A stretch of DNA of 46,960 bases from a bacterium. GTDB taxonomy: Bacteria > Lernaellota > Lernaellaia > JACKCT01. Position numbers and translations under genes: made by a program. The notes under the pieces are model-generated. The model worked only from the letters and a program-made list of their open reading frames with translations. It had not been told where the DNA came from and made no database searches. Of this stretch, positions 34,088 through 40,650 are shown one piece after another. The stretch lies in NCBI GenBank assembly GCA_019912885.1, contig JAIOHV010000206.1, positions 1 to 46,960 on the forward strand, in the 5' to 3' direction. The number at the start of each line of letters is the position of its first letter. Positions within the stretch are counted from its first letter, which is position 1.

Positions 34088-35586
34088 CGCCGCCGTTTTT
34101 CTTCGAACCCGGTTTCTCCCGCCGATCGGTCCTGACGCTTTTTGTCGTCCTGACGACGATCTACTACGCCTCCGCCTTTCCCATCGCCGCGTCCAACGAA
34201 GGCGCCCACTACGCGCTCGCGCGGGCGATCGTGGAGGAAGGCACGTTCAAGATCGATACGTGGTTCGTCGATTTCACCGGCGGCGTCGATTTCGCAATCA
34301 AGGACGGGCACTACTATTCCGACCGGGCGCCGGGCGTGGCGTTCCTTCTCGTGCCGTTCCACGCGGTCGCCGTCCTCGTCGCGAAATTCGGCGGCTGGTT
34401 GCCCGACCACACGGGAAAACATTTCGCCACGGTGTTCGTTTCGTGGGCGGGCGCGCTTGTCGTGATCCTTCTGCTGCGCCTGCTTTTGCGGCAAGGACGC
34501 ACGCCCGCCGTCGCGTGGATTGTTGCGCTTGTTTTCGCGCTTGCGTCGATGCACTGGAAATTTTCCGCGCACCTGTACAACCACGCGTTCGAGGCGCTGT
34601 TTTTTCTTGCGCTCTGGTCGCTTCTCGGCGACGGCCTCGACTTCACGAAGTCCACGGCGCGCGAGCGCGCGTTTTTCGCGAGCCTCGCCTACATCGCCTG
34701 CATCGCGTTTCCCGCCGGCATGTTCTGGGTTCTGCTCCCGCTGGCGAACATGATGTTGCCGAACGGACGCACGCTACCGATCGTGCGCACGGACGGCGTG
34801 GGCGCCGGATTGGTATCGAGATATCGCGTGTCGCGTGACGCGGCCGAGTGGCGCGGGCTGGCGACGAACATCGGTTTCGCGGCGCTCGCGCTCGTGCCGG
34901 TCGCGATCTATCACACGGTCTGCTTCGGCGCGCCGTGGCGCACGTTCGGCCGCTGGCACAATCCGGAGCGCTTCGCGTTCTTCCACGAGCCGGGGATGAT
35001 GTTCGACACGCCCTGGCATGTCGGCATGAATCGTCTTTTGTTCGGCCTGCCGGATCCGTATCCCATCGGCCTGTTCTGGCTTCATCCCATTCTGATCTTC
35101 GCGTTCCTCGGCGCGTACTTCTACGCGCGCGAGCGTCCCGCGGCGGCGGCGATGCAGTTTGTGGCGATTTTCGCCTGGTCGTCGCTGTTCGCGAAGTTCC
35201 ACGAGTTCGACGGCGGCAGCTCCGGCGATCCGCGCTATCTCATGCTGACGCTGCCGATCCTTTTTCTACCGTTTGGCGCGTGGCTCGACAGCGTCAACGC
35301 GCGCGTTTCCGACGTGGGGATGCGCGCGCTGGCGCACCTGCCCGTCGCGCTTCTCGTCGCGGTCGGATTCTGGTTTTGCTTCGTGCACCTGGCCGAATAT
35401 TTCGGTCACGACTTCAACGTGCGCGAACACCTCGACCACTTCTCGCTCATCTCGCGCGATGGCGTCGCGGAGCTGTTCGGCCGCGCGTTCCCGTCCTGGC
35501 GCAAGACGCCGATTTATCTCGGCACGCTCGCGCCGATCGCCGCCGCATGGGCGATGATCCGCCTGCTGCGCGCCCAGCGGGGATAA
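34084..35586 (+). CDS. Polytopic membrane protein, GT39/ArnT-like
   Basis: 500 residues from a GTG that overlaps the purF stop (GTGA). About 9-11 hydrophobic segments run through the protein. The first extracytoplasmic loop has SNEGAHYALARAIVEEGTFK and KDGHYYSDRAPGVAFLLVP, the layout of lipid-linked-sugar mannosyl/arabinosyl transferases (GT-C fold, GT39/ArnT-like). The Glu in SNEG stands where the catalytic acid of the family usually lies. Function is inferred. Coupling to purine genes is likely incidental operon structure, but its translation would depend on purF. Confidence 0.75.
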   Translation: MTPPFFFEPGFSRRSVLTLFVVLTTIYYASAFPIAASNEGAHYALARAIVEEGTFKIDTWFVDFTGGVDFAIKDGHYYSDRAPGVAFLLVPFHAVAVLVAKFGGWLPDHTGKHFATVFVSWAGALVVILLLRLLLRQGRTPAVAWIVALVFALASMHWKFSAHLYNHAFEALFFLALWSLLGDGLDFTKSTARERAFFASLAYIACIAFPAGMFWVLLPLANMMLPNGRTLPIVRTDGVGAGLVSRYRVSRDAAEWRGLATNIGFAALALVPVAIYHTVCFGAPWRTFGRWHNPERFAFFHEPGMMFDTPWHVGMNRLLFGLPDPYPIGLFWLHPILIFAFLGAYFYARERPAAAAMQFVAIFAWSSLFAKFHEFDGGSSGDPRYLMLTLPILFLPFGAWLDSVNARVSDVGMRALAHLPVALLVAVGFWFCFVHLAEYFGHDFNVREHLDHFSLISRDGVAELFGRAFPSWRKTPIYLGTLAPIAAAWAMIRLLRAQRG

Positions 35587-35619
35587 GAATCGTTTATCGG
35601 GGGATCGGCGTCGCGCGCA

Positions 35620-35844
35620 TCACGACGCGGCGACTTTCGCGCCGACAAGATCGGTGGCGGTGATCGAGTTCAAGTCGGTCGCGGAATATTTTTCGCTCAC
35701 GCCGAGGACCTCGATGCCGATCAGGCGGCCCTTCCGATCGTAGTCCATATTGACGCCGATCTCGGCTTCTTCCGTCCGCGCGACCTTGGCATCCGTCAGC
35801 GCGATATAAAGCGCGTCCGCTTCGCGGTCGTATTCGATTTTCAT
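35620..35844 (-). CDS. DUF2283 family protein (possible antitoxin partner)
   Basis: A 74-residue protein that fits DUF2283: the start MKIEYDREADALYIALTDA and the middle GVNMDYDRKGRLIGIEVLG are the conserved motifs. Its ATG overlaps the stop of the upstream DUF4258 gene (ATGA), so the two are coupled. The pairing of DUF4258 with DUF2283 is common; a toxin-antitoxin role is suspected by organisation and not shown. The tail (TDLVGAKVAAS) is variable. Confidence 0.85.
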   Translation of the reverse strand: MKIEYDREADALYIALTDAKVARTEEAEIGVNMDYDRKGRLIGIEVLGVSEKYSATDLNSITATDLVGAKVAAS

Positions 35845-36074
35845 CGCCGCCTCCGTTTCCGCAACGCCGTCAAAACGACGATCTCGGCGCCTTCCTCAAT
35901 ATACACGACTCGAAGGTCGTGCGCGCCGGCCTGTTTCACCGCGATGCGACGCCCGCCCTGAACCTCGATCGAGTCCGGATTTTTGACCGCGTCGACGACG
36001 TCGGATTCGTCGATTCTCCGATGGCGCATGCGGCGCTTGCCATGCCGAACGATGCGAATTCGTTTTTGTTTCAT
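35841..36074 (-). CDS. DUF4258 family protein (possible toxin partner)
   Basis: 77 residues from the ATG at 36074; a TTG at 36098 would add 8. The pattern HGKRRMRHRRIDESDVVDAVKNP followed by DLRVVYIEEGAEIVVLTAL fits DUF4258, a small basic family with a RelE/BrnT-like size and layout. It is strongly basic at both ends (KQKRIRIVRHGKRRMRHRR, RKRRRR). It precedes and overlaps the DUF2283 gene. RNase or other toxin activity is inference. Confidence 0.82.
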   Translation of the reverse strand: MKQKRIRIVRHGKRRMRHRRIDESDVVDAVKNPDSIEVQGGRRIAVKQAGAHDLRVVYIEEGAEIVVLTALRKRRRR

Positions 36075-36083
36075 GTCGATGGG

Positions 36084-36107
36084 AAAAAGGCCGCGCAAAA
36101 CGCGGCC
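36084..36107 (-). terminator. Intrinsic terminator after the acyl-CoA synthetase gene
   Basis: On the minus strand GGCCGCG-TTTTG-CGCGGCC (36107 to 36089) is a perfect 7-bp stem, followed at once by TTTTT (36088-36084). It stands 31 bases after the acyl-CoA synthetase stop and just ahead of the DUF4258 start, separating the two units. Confidence 0.9.
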
Positions 36108-36137
36108 CTCTCGTTACGCGATCGTTTTCTCCCGGCG

Positions 36138-37940
36138 CTACGCGCTCTTTTTCTGCCCCTGCTTTTCCTTCCACGCCTTGTAGATGGGATCGGCCTCCTG
36201 AAGCTCGCGGCGCATGACCTTGCCGATGGCGTTTTTGGGCACCTCGTCGATGATCTCGACGTGCTTGGGCACCTTGTAGAACGTGATGTTTTCCTTGGCC
36301 CATTTCAGGATGTCGTTCTCGCTCACTTTGCCCTTTTTGTCCGGCGCGACGACGACCCAGGCCTTGATGCACTCCGGCGGGTTCTCGTCGTCCGGCAGGC
36401 CGGAGACCGCGACGTCGGTTACCGCCTCGTGCCCCAGGAGCAGCGTCTCGACCTCGGACGGGAAGACCGACCAGCCCTTGTTCTTGATCAGCATCTTCTT
36501 GCGGTCGTTGATCGTGATGCGGCCCTTCTCATCCATGAATCCGATGTCGCCGGTGAGAAGCCACCGCTTGCCGTCCATCTCGACGATCGTGTCGTCCGTG
36601 TCTTCCTTGCGGTTGAGGTACCCGAGCATCACCTGCGGTCCGGCGACGATGATCTCGCCGGACTTCGGCTTCTGCTCGCCGTTCGCATCCTGCTCCATTG
36701 TGCCCGGCTCAATCGTGATCTTCGGATCGCCCGCGTCGACAATGCGCCAGTCCGTGCCCGGCACCGGCATGCCGATCGTGCCGATCATCGACTCGCCCCA
36801 GAACGCGTGCGCGGAGACGATCGGGCTCGTCTCGGTCAGGCCGTATCCCTCGGCGAGCTTCGCGCCGGTCTTGGCCTCGAACGCCTCCTGAACCGGGCGG
36901 TGCAGCGGGCCCGCGCCGGAAACGCAAAGCGAGAGCTTGCCCTTGAGGTCGTAGTTGCCGATGCCGTCAAACTCCGCGACCTTCTTGAAGAGGATCTCCG
37001 CGCCCGGGAACATCGTCCCTTTGGGCGGGCCAACCTCGACGATCGTCTTGCACAGGTCGTCCATGTCCGGCGGCTTGGGGAACAGGATCTGCATCATCCC
37101 GAGCCGGACGCACATGTTCATGACGCACGTGTGCGCGAAGCTGTGGAACAGGGGCAAAATGCCGAGGATCGCCGCGCCCGCGCGCATCTTGAAAAGCCAA
37201 AGCGCGGCCTGATCGGAGTTCGCCACGATGTTGAAGTGCGAGAGCATCGCGGCCTTGGGCACGCCGGTCGTGCCGCCGGTCATGATGTAGGTCGCCACGT
37301 CGTCCGGATCGATGTCCACCTTCGGCGGTGACGCGGGCGATTTCATGAGCTGCGTGAAGTCCTTGGCGTTCGGCACGTCGGCCTTGGGGATCTTGCCGAG
37401 CAGCCCGCCGAGCGTTTTCTTGATCGGCGAGAGCTTCATCATGTCGGTGATGTTCGTCTTGACGTAGATCTTCACCGGCGACTTCTCGCGGATCGGCGCG
37501 ACGATCGGATCGTAGAGGATATCGAGCACCACCATGCCCTTGGCGCCGATGGTGTTGAGCTGGTGCAGCACCTCGCCGGGCTTGTACGTGGGATTGCAGC
37601 CCGAGACGATGACGCCAAGGCGCATGCACGCGTAGTAGCAGACGACGTACTGGAACGAGTTGGGCAGAAGCAGCGCGATGACGTCGCCCTTTTTGAAGCC
37701 CAGGTTCGCAAGGCCCGTCGCGACGCGGTCCGACATCTCGTCGAGTTCGCGATACTTCATGCGCACGCCCTGGAACCAGACGGCGTCCTGCTCGGGGTGT
37801 TCCCGGGTCGTGTCTCGCAGTACCTGCCCGAGCGGCTTGTGCACGAACGTGGCGTTTTTCGGCACCTCCGCCGGCCAACCGGCGCCCTCGGCGAACCACG
37901 GCCGGCTCTCGTCGACGAAATAGGGATTGTCGGTCGTCAT
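36138..37940 (-). CDS. Long-chain fatty acyl-CoA synthetase (AMP-forming)
   Basis: A 600-residue ANL-superfamily adenylating enzyme that activates fatty acids to acyl-CoA. Motifs: P-loop YIMTGGTTGVPKAAMLSH (about 223-240), the EGYGLTETSP motif (A5), the LTGDIGFMDEKGRI motif (A7-A8), and the catalytic Lys in KNAIGKVMRREL near the C-terminus. Length is in the FadD range and no signal peptide is seen, so it is cytoplasmic or peripheral to the membrane. GGGGGAATGACC precedes the ATG. A terminator follows at 36084-36107. Chain-length preference cannot be told. Confidence 0.94.
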   Translation of the reverse strand: MTTDNPYFVDESRPWFAEGAGWPAEVPKNATFVHKPLGQVLRDTTREHPEQDAVWFQGVRMKYRELDEMSDRVATGLANLGFKKGDVIALLLPNSFQYVVCYYACMRLGVIVSGCNPTYKPGEVLHQLNTIGAKGMVVLDILYDPIVAPIREKSPVKIYVKTNITDMMKLSPIKKTLGGLLGKIPKADVPNAKDFTQLMKSPASPPKVDIDPDDVATYIMTGGTTGVPKAAMLSHFNIVANSDQAALWLFKMRAGAAILGILPLFHSFAHTCVMNMCVRLGMMQILFPKPPDMDDLCKTIVEVGPPKGTMFPGAEILFKKVAEFDGIGNYDLKGKLSLCVSGAGPLHRPVQEAFEAKTGAKLAEGYGLTETSPIVSAHAFWGESMIGTIGMPVPGTDWRIVDAGDPKITIEPGTMEQDANGEQKPKSGEIIVAGPQVMLGYLNRKEDTDDTIVEMDGKRWLLTGDIGFMDEKGRITINDRKKMLIKNKGWSVFPSEVETLLLGHEAVTDVAVSGLPDDENPPECIKAWVVVAPDKKGKVSENDILKWAKENITFYKVPKHVEIIDEVPKNAIGKVMRRELQEADPIYKAWKEKQGQKKSA

Positions 37941-38655
37941 TGGTCATTCCCCCGGATCGGAGCGAACCCGGACGTACCTCGCGAAATCCGCGAGCACGCC
38001 GGATGCGTGCGTTGGCGTTTGTACGCGCTGCAAAAGCAACGGAAAAATCGAGCCGCAAATTTAGGCGGAGCGCACGCACGGGTCAAGGCGCGCGCGCCCG
38101 ACGGCGATGTCCGAGCCGCAAATGAAGCGAAGCGAAATGCGCGGGTTGTGATGTCGGCGCCGCGAGCGCCGGCACCCCGGGACCGCGGGCGGCCCGCCCG
38201 CTTCGATTGCGATTCCGCGACGTCAGAGCCGCGCGCGTCAGCAAGCGGTCGCCCGGTTCGAAGCCACGAGCAGCCGGTGTTAGGGAGAGCCGCCGTCCAC
38301 TCAACGCGCCGTCGCATACACATCGCGCCGCGATTTGGAACCACGGAAAGACTCACCCGCCGCATTTTTCTATTGCTTTGGCGGCACAGCCGTGTTAAAC
38401 ATTGTGGCCATGAGCGCATCCGTACCAATCACGAGCCTCTCTTCAGAAAAAGCCGCCAACCGACCGGCCCGCCAAGGACTGAAAGGCACCGATCTTATCG
38501 CAATTCTTATTGAAAGAGTTAGCGCAATTCTTAGCGGCGAAACAAGGGCCGCTGTAAATAAACCACAACAATAGTCACGGCAGTAAATAGCGGCATAATT
38601 GCGTTGAAATCGGGAATGAACTAGTAGCACGCGAATTATAAGAAAGGAGACAGCA
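37941..38655. other. Repeat-bearing gap at the left border of an AT-rich island
   Basis: GC-rich part (37941-38340) with repeats: GATGTCCGAGCCGCAAATG at 38106-38134, the GC palindrome CCCCGGGACCGCGGGCGGCC at 38175-38201, and GAGCCGCGCGC..CAAGCGG at 38226-38248. From about 38345 the base composition drops. A 54-codon open frame at 38410-38574 has no good ribosome site and is not called. Confidence 0.7.
38106..38248 (+). repeat. Left flank repeat modules of the AT-rich island
   Basis: Three modules in order: the GATGTC-CCGCAAA-GAAGCGAAGCG unit (38106-38134), the GGGACCGC palindrome (38175-38201), and GAGCCGCGCGCGTCAGCAAG followed by CGG (38226-38248). The first and third occur on the opposite strand on the right side of the island (40010-40032 and 40111-40140). 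Confidence 0.85.
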
Positions 38656-38850
38656 ATGCCACGTCAATTTGGAGGCGCGCTCGAGAGATTCGTCGGCAGT
38701 ATGGTCTACGGCTTTTGGGTAATTATCGGAACTGGAGTGTTTTTGTTCTTTCTGCCGGAAATCATGGAGGCCCTTGTTACAGTGGCGGGGTTCTTGCTTG
38801 GAGTGACAGTATTTTTCCTTGGTCTTGCAGCTGGAAGAGCAGGCGGATAA
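38656..38850 (+). CDS. Small hydrophobic protein of the AT-rich island
   Basis: A 64-residue protein with an excellent AAAGGAGA site 6-7 bases before the ATG. After an amphipathic start (PRQFGGALERFVGSMVYG) come two hydrophobic helices (about 18-33 and 38-58) that likely span the membrane. The tail is RAGG. It is not recognised. Codon use is less GC-biased than in neighbouring genes, which suggests recent acquisition. A membrane-acting peptide, a toxin or a simple small membrane protein are all possible. Confidence 0.55.
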   Translation: MPRQFGGALERFVGSMVYGFWVIIGTGVFLFFLPEIMEALVTVAGFLLGVTVFFLGLAAGRAGG

Positions 38851-38858
38851 GGAAGGAA

Positions 38859-38990
38859 ATGGAAAATGTCGTAAAAAAGCGATGTCGTATATTGAAAAAA
38901 AATGCGGGTTCCTGGGTAGGCGGCGATAGGCGGTCTTGCCCCAAGAGCGACGACAGGCGCGACGAATACGCAGCAAATACGGAGCATTAG
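38859..38990 (+). CDS. Possible 43-residue basic peptide
   Basis: An ATG at 38859 lies 8 bases after the stop of the small membrane gene, with AAGGA at a 5-base spacing. The 43 codons give a basic, Cys-containing peptide (VVKKRCRILKKNAGSWVGG, then DRRSCPKSDDRRDEY) with no known relatives. The reading could be chance, since it is short and codon evidence is weak. It is listed because position and ribosome site suit a coupled gene. Confidence 0.28.
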   Translation: MENVVKKRCRILKKNAGSWVGGDRRSCPKSDDRRDEYAANTEH

Positions 38991-39130
38991 TTATCCGGCG
39001 AGGAAAACTAATCAGAACGCGTAATGCACTGATTTTTACGTTTTGAAAAGGAAACTCAATAGGTCGCTCGGAGAAAGCGCAGGTAAAGCTGTCGTGCAGA
39101 AAAAATTGCCCACAACAAACGAGGTGACAA
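38991..39130. other. AT-rich gap in the island
   Basis: 140 bases of low GC with no clear gene. GAGGTG at 39121-39126 is the ribosome site of the next gene. A short frame from TTG at about 39043 is too short to support. Confidence 0.4.
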
Positions 39131-39583
39131 ATGCGAAGTCATTCTGAATCGAAAGTCGTGTGCCATTATCTTTGTCGCGCATTGGAGTTCTATCGCAGGT
39201 CTTGGAGAGTTCGAGCGAAAAGCAGGCGCGTACCAATGTCCTGGCATAATGAATTTCGTTATCTCTTTGCGCTACAAACGATTTTGCATAAACCGCGCCG
39301 ACCCGGAGATGGTTTTCCCGAGGATATAAACGGTAAGCGATTCGTCATTGACGGAAATGTTTTGCGTAACAAGGGACTGCCATATGGTGGCATCGTTTGT
39401 GTCCAAGAAATAAGGAACGAATACATAGCGATGCCTGTGCTCAGTGCTAAATCGTACGAGGGCGATTGGCTTGGAATTAGCCAAATTGCGGACTTGTTGA
39501 GCCTTGGATTCATAGTTGGCGTCGACGTAGTTATTCCAGGCGACGATCATTTTCCCCGCGAGAGGCAAAAAGAGATAAAATAG
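39131..39583 (+). CDS. Unrecognised 150-residue protein of the AT-rich island
   Basis: The ATG at 39131 follows GAGGTGA at good spacing; an internal ATG at 39236 is an alternative. The first 35 residues are basic (RALEFYRRSWRVRAKSRRV). The rest looks globular: MSWHNEFRYLFALQTILH, FPEDINGKRFVIDGNVLRN, EYIAMPVLSAKSYEGDWLG, and IVGVDVVIPGDDHFP. No family comes to mind. The base composition is clearly lower in GC than the rest of the window. The next frame begins 3 bases after its TAG, so the two may form an operon. Confidence 0.55.
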   Translation: MRSHSESKVVCHYLCRALEFYRRSWRVRAKSRRVPMSWHNEFRYLFALQTILHKPRRPGDGFPEDINGKRFVIDGNVLRNKGLPYGGIVCVQEIRNEYIAMPVLSAKSYEGDWLGISQIADLLSLGFIVGVDVVIPGDDHFPRERQKEIK

Positions 39584-39586
39584 CAA

Positions 39587-39862
39587 TTGGATAGAATTAG
39601 AAAAATAATTCTTGATGGCGAAGAAGTGTTGAAGGAAAAGAAAAAAATGCAAGGGCTTGCGAAAAGCTCTACTTCTATTGAAGAACGGCGCCGATTGACG
39701 GAGCAAGCACGAAATCTAGAAGAAGAATATCGTAACAATCGCGACGATGAGGAAGAATTGGACCAACAAATAATGGTGGCAATTAGCGAAGGAAATAAGT
39801 TACGCGTTGTGGCGTGGTGTGCTTGGATCGCTCGAGAGTCATTGTCGAGTAACAGCGATTAG
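39587..39862 (+). CDS. Unrecognised 91-residue helical protein of the AT-rich island
   Basis: Starts with a TTG 3 bases after the previous stop; AAAAAGAGA lies upstream. The protein is charged and almost all helical (KIILDGEEVLKEKKKMQG, RRLTEQARNLEEEYRNN, DDEEELDQQ), probably a coiled coil, and ends with WCAWIARESLSSNSD. No family is recognised. GC is near 35 percent in 39601-39660, in sharp contrast to its surroundings. The acidic-helical character and placement after a basic protein suit an antidote or partner protein, but this is inference. Confidence 0.5.
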   Translation: MDRIRKIILDGEEVLKEKKKMQGLAKSSTSIEERRRLTEQARNLEEEYRNNRDDEEELDQQIMVAISEGNKLRVVAWCAWIARESLSSNSD

Positions 39863-40009
39863 GCGGCGGCAAGCAGGGCGCGAAGCCGCGCACCGAAAAT
39901 TAGGACTGCGCGCGTCGATTCCCGTGTTCCGAGGGAATGCGGAATTGGTGTATCGCTAGAGGGGACGTATCGTCACTCGTGACGCCATCTCGTAACGCGA
40001 TCAGGAAGG

Positions 40010-40210
40010 CCGCTTGCTGACGCGCGCGGCTCCGTTCGTCGCAGCGTCCGCGCCTCCGCGCGTCCGCGCCTTCGCGCGAGCCATGCGATTCGCGAACGCA
40101 ACCGCGCGCTCCGCTTTGCTTCGCTTGCGGCCCTGACATCGCCGTGACTCCGCCATCCCGCGGCACCGCGTGAGGTTGTTCCGAAGCAGGCGGGACGCCC
40201 GCGCTCCCAG
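40010..40210 (-). repeat. Right flank repeat modules of the AT-rich island
   Basis: CCGCTTGCTGACGCGCGCGG then CTC at 40010-40032 is the exact reverse complement of the unit at 38226-38248. CGCTTTGCTTCGCTTGCGGC then CCTGACATC at 40111-40140 is the inverted form of the unit at 38106. GCAGGCGGGACGCCCGCGCT then CCCAG at 40186-40210 is a variant of the GGGACCGC palindrome. Confidence 0.88.
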
Positions 40211-40238
40211 GCGACGCGCTGCGTAAGACCGCTTTCGG

Positions 40239-40267
40239 TTGATTCTCGCGCGACGAACCGGGATAAT
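40239..40267 (+). promoter_or_regulatory. Sigma-70-type promoter of xseB-dxs-tlyA
   Basis: A -35 box TTGATT (40239-40244) and a -10 box GATAAT (40262-40267) are separated by 17 bases, ideal for a housekeeping promoter. Transcription would start near 40274, about 47 bases before the xseB start. Found by eye. Confidence 0.6.
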
Positions 40268-40320
40268 GCGCGCTTGACTGTTCCGCCCCGGTTTTGGGGA
40301 CGGAAGCGGCGGCGGGGAAC

Positions 40321-40650
40321 GTGAAACGAAACGCCAGGAAATCGGAAGCCGGCGGCTGCGACACGACGGCCGCGCGTGACGGCGAGACCTTTTCCGCGCG
40401 CATGGAGCGGCTCGAAAAGATCGTTGAACGCCTGGAGGGCGACGACGTGGGGCTCGAGGAGGCGCTCGCCGCCTTCGAGGAGGGTGTGAAGCTCTCGCGC
40501 GCCCTGTCCGAGAGCCTTTCCGGCGCGGAAAAGAAGATCGAAATCCTTTTGCGTCAGCCGGATGGAACGGTGGCGATCGAGCCGTTCGATCCCGGCCTTG
40601 ACGATGCCGATTTGCATGAGGGACATGAAACCGACGATGACGACACTTGA
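40321..40650 (+). CDS. xseB: Exodeoxyribonuclease VII small subunit
   Basis: 109 residues from the GTG at 40321, with a GGGG purine run upstream. The core ARMERLEKIVERLEGDD and GLEEALAAFEEGVKLSRALS match XseB (about 80 residues), including the KKIEILL helix end. The N-terminal 30 and C-terminal 25 residues are extra and charged. It forms with XseA the exonuclease VII that degrades single-stranded DNA. XseA is not in the window. Its 3' end overlaps the dxs start by 26 bases, so the two are co-transcribed. Confidence 0.93.
   Translation: MKRNARKSEAGGCDTTAARDGETFSARMERLEKIVERLEGDDVGLEEALAAFEEGVKLSRALSESLSGAEKKIEILLRQPDGTVAIEPFDPGLDDADLHEGHETDDDDT

Larger units (their letters stand above)
39863..40320. 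other. Repeat-bearing gap at the right border of the AT-rich island
   Basis: 458 bases. Contains a GGGAATGCGGAATTGG word (about 39934), a CGTCACTCGTGACG palindrome (39971-39984), the inverted CCGCTTGCTGAC unit, the inverted CTTCGCTTGCGGCCCTGACATC unit, a GGGACGCCCGC palindrome (40186-40210) and the promoter of xseB (40239-40267). No gene is supported. Confidence 0.7.

Noticed and set aside
38410-38574. 54-codon gene at the left edge of the AT-rich island
   Set aside because: No good ribosome site and no recognisable features; it lies on the composition boundary and may be chance.
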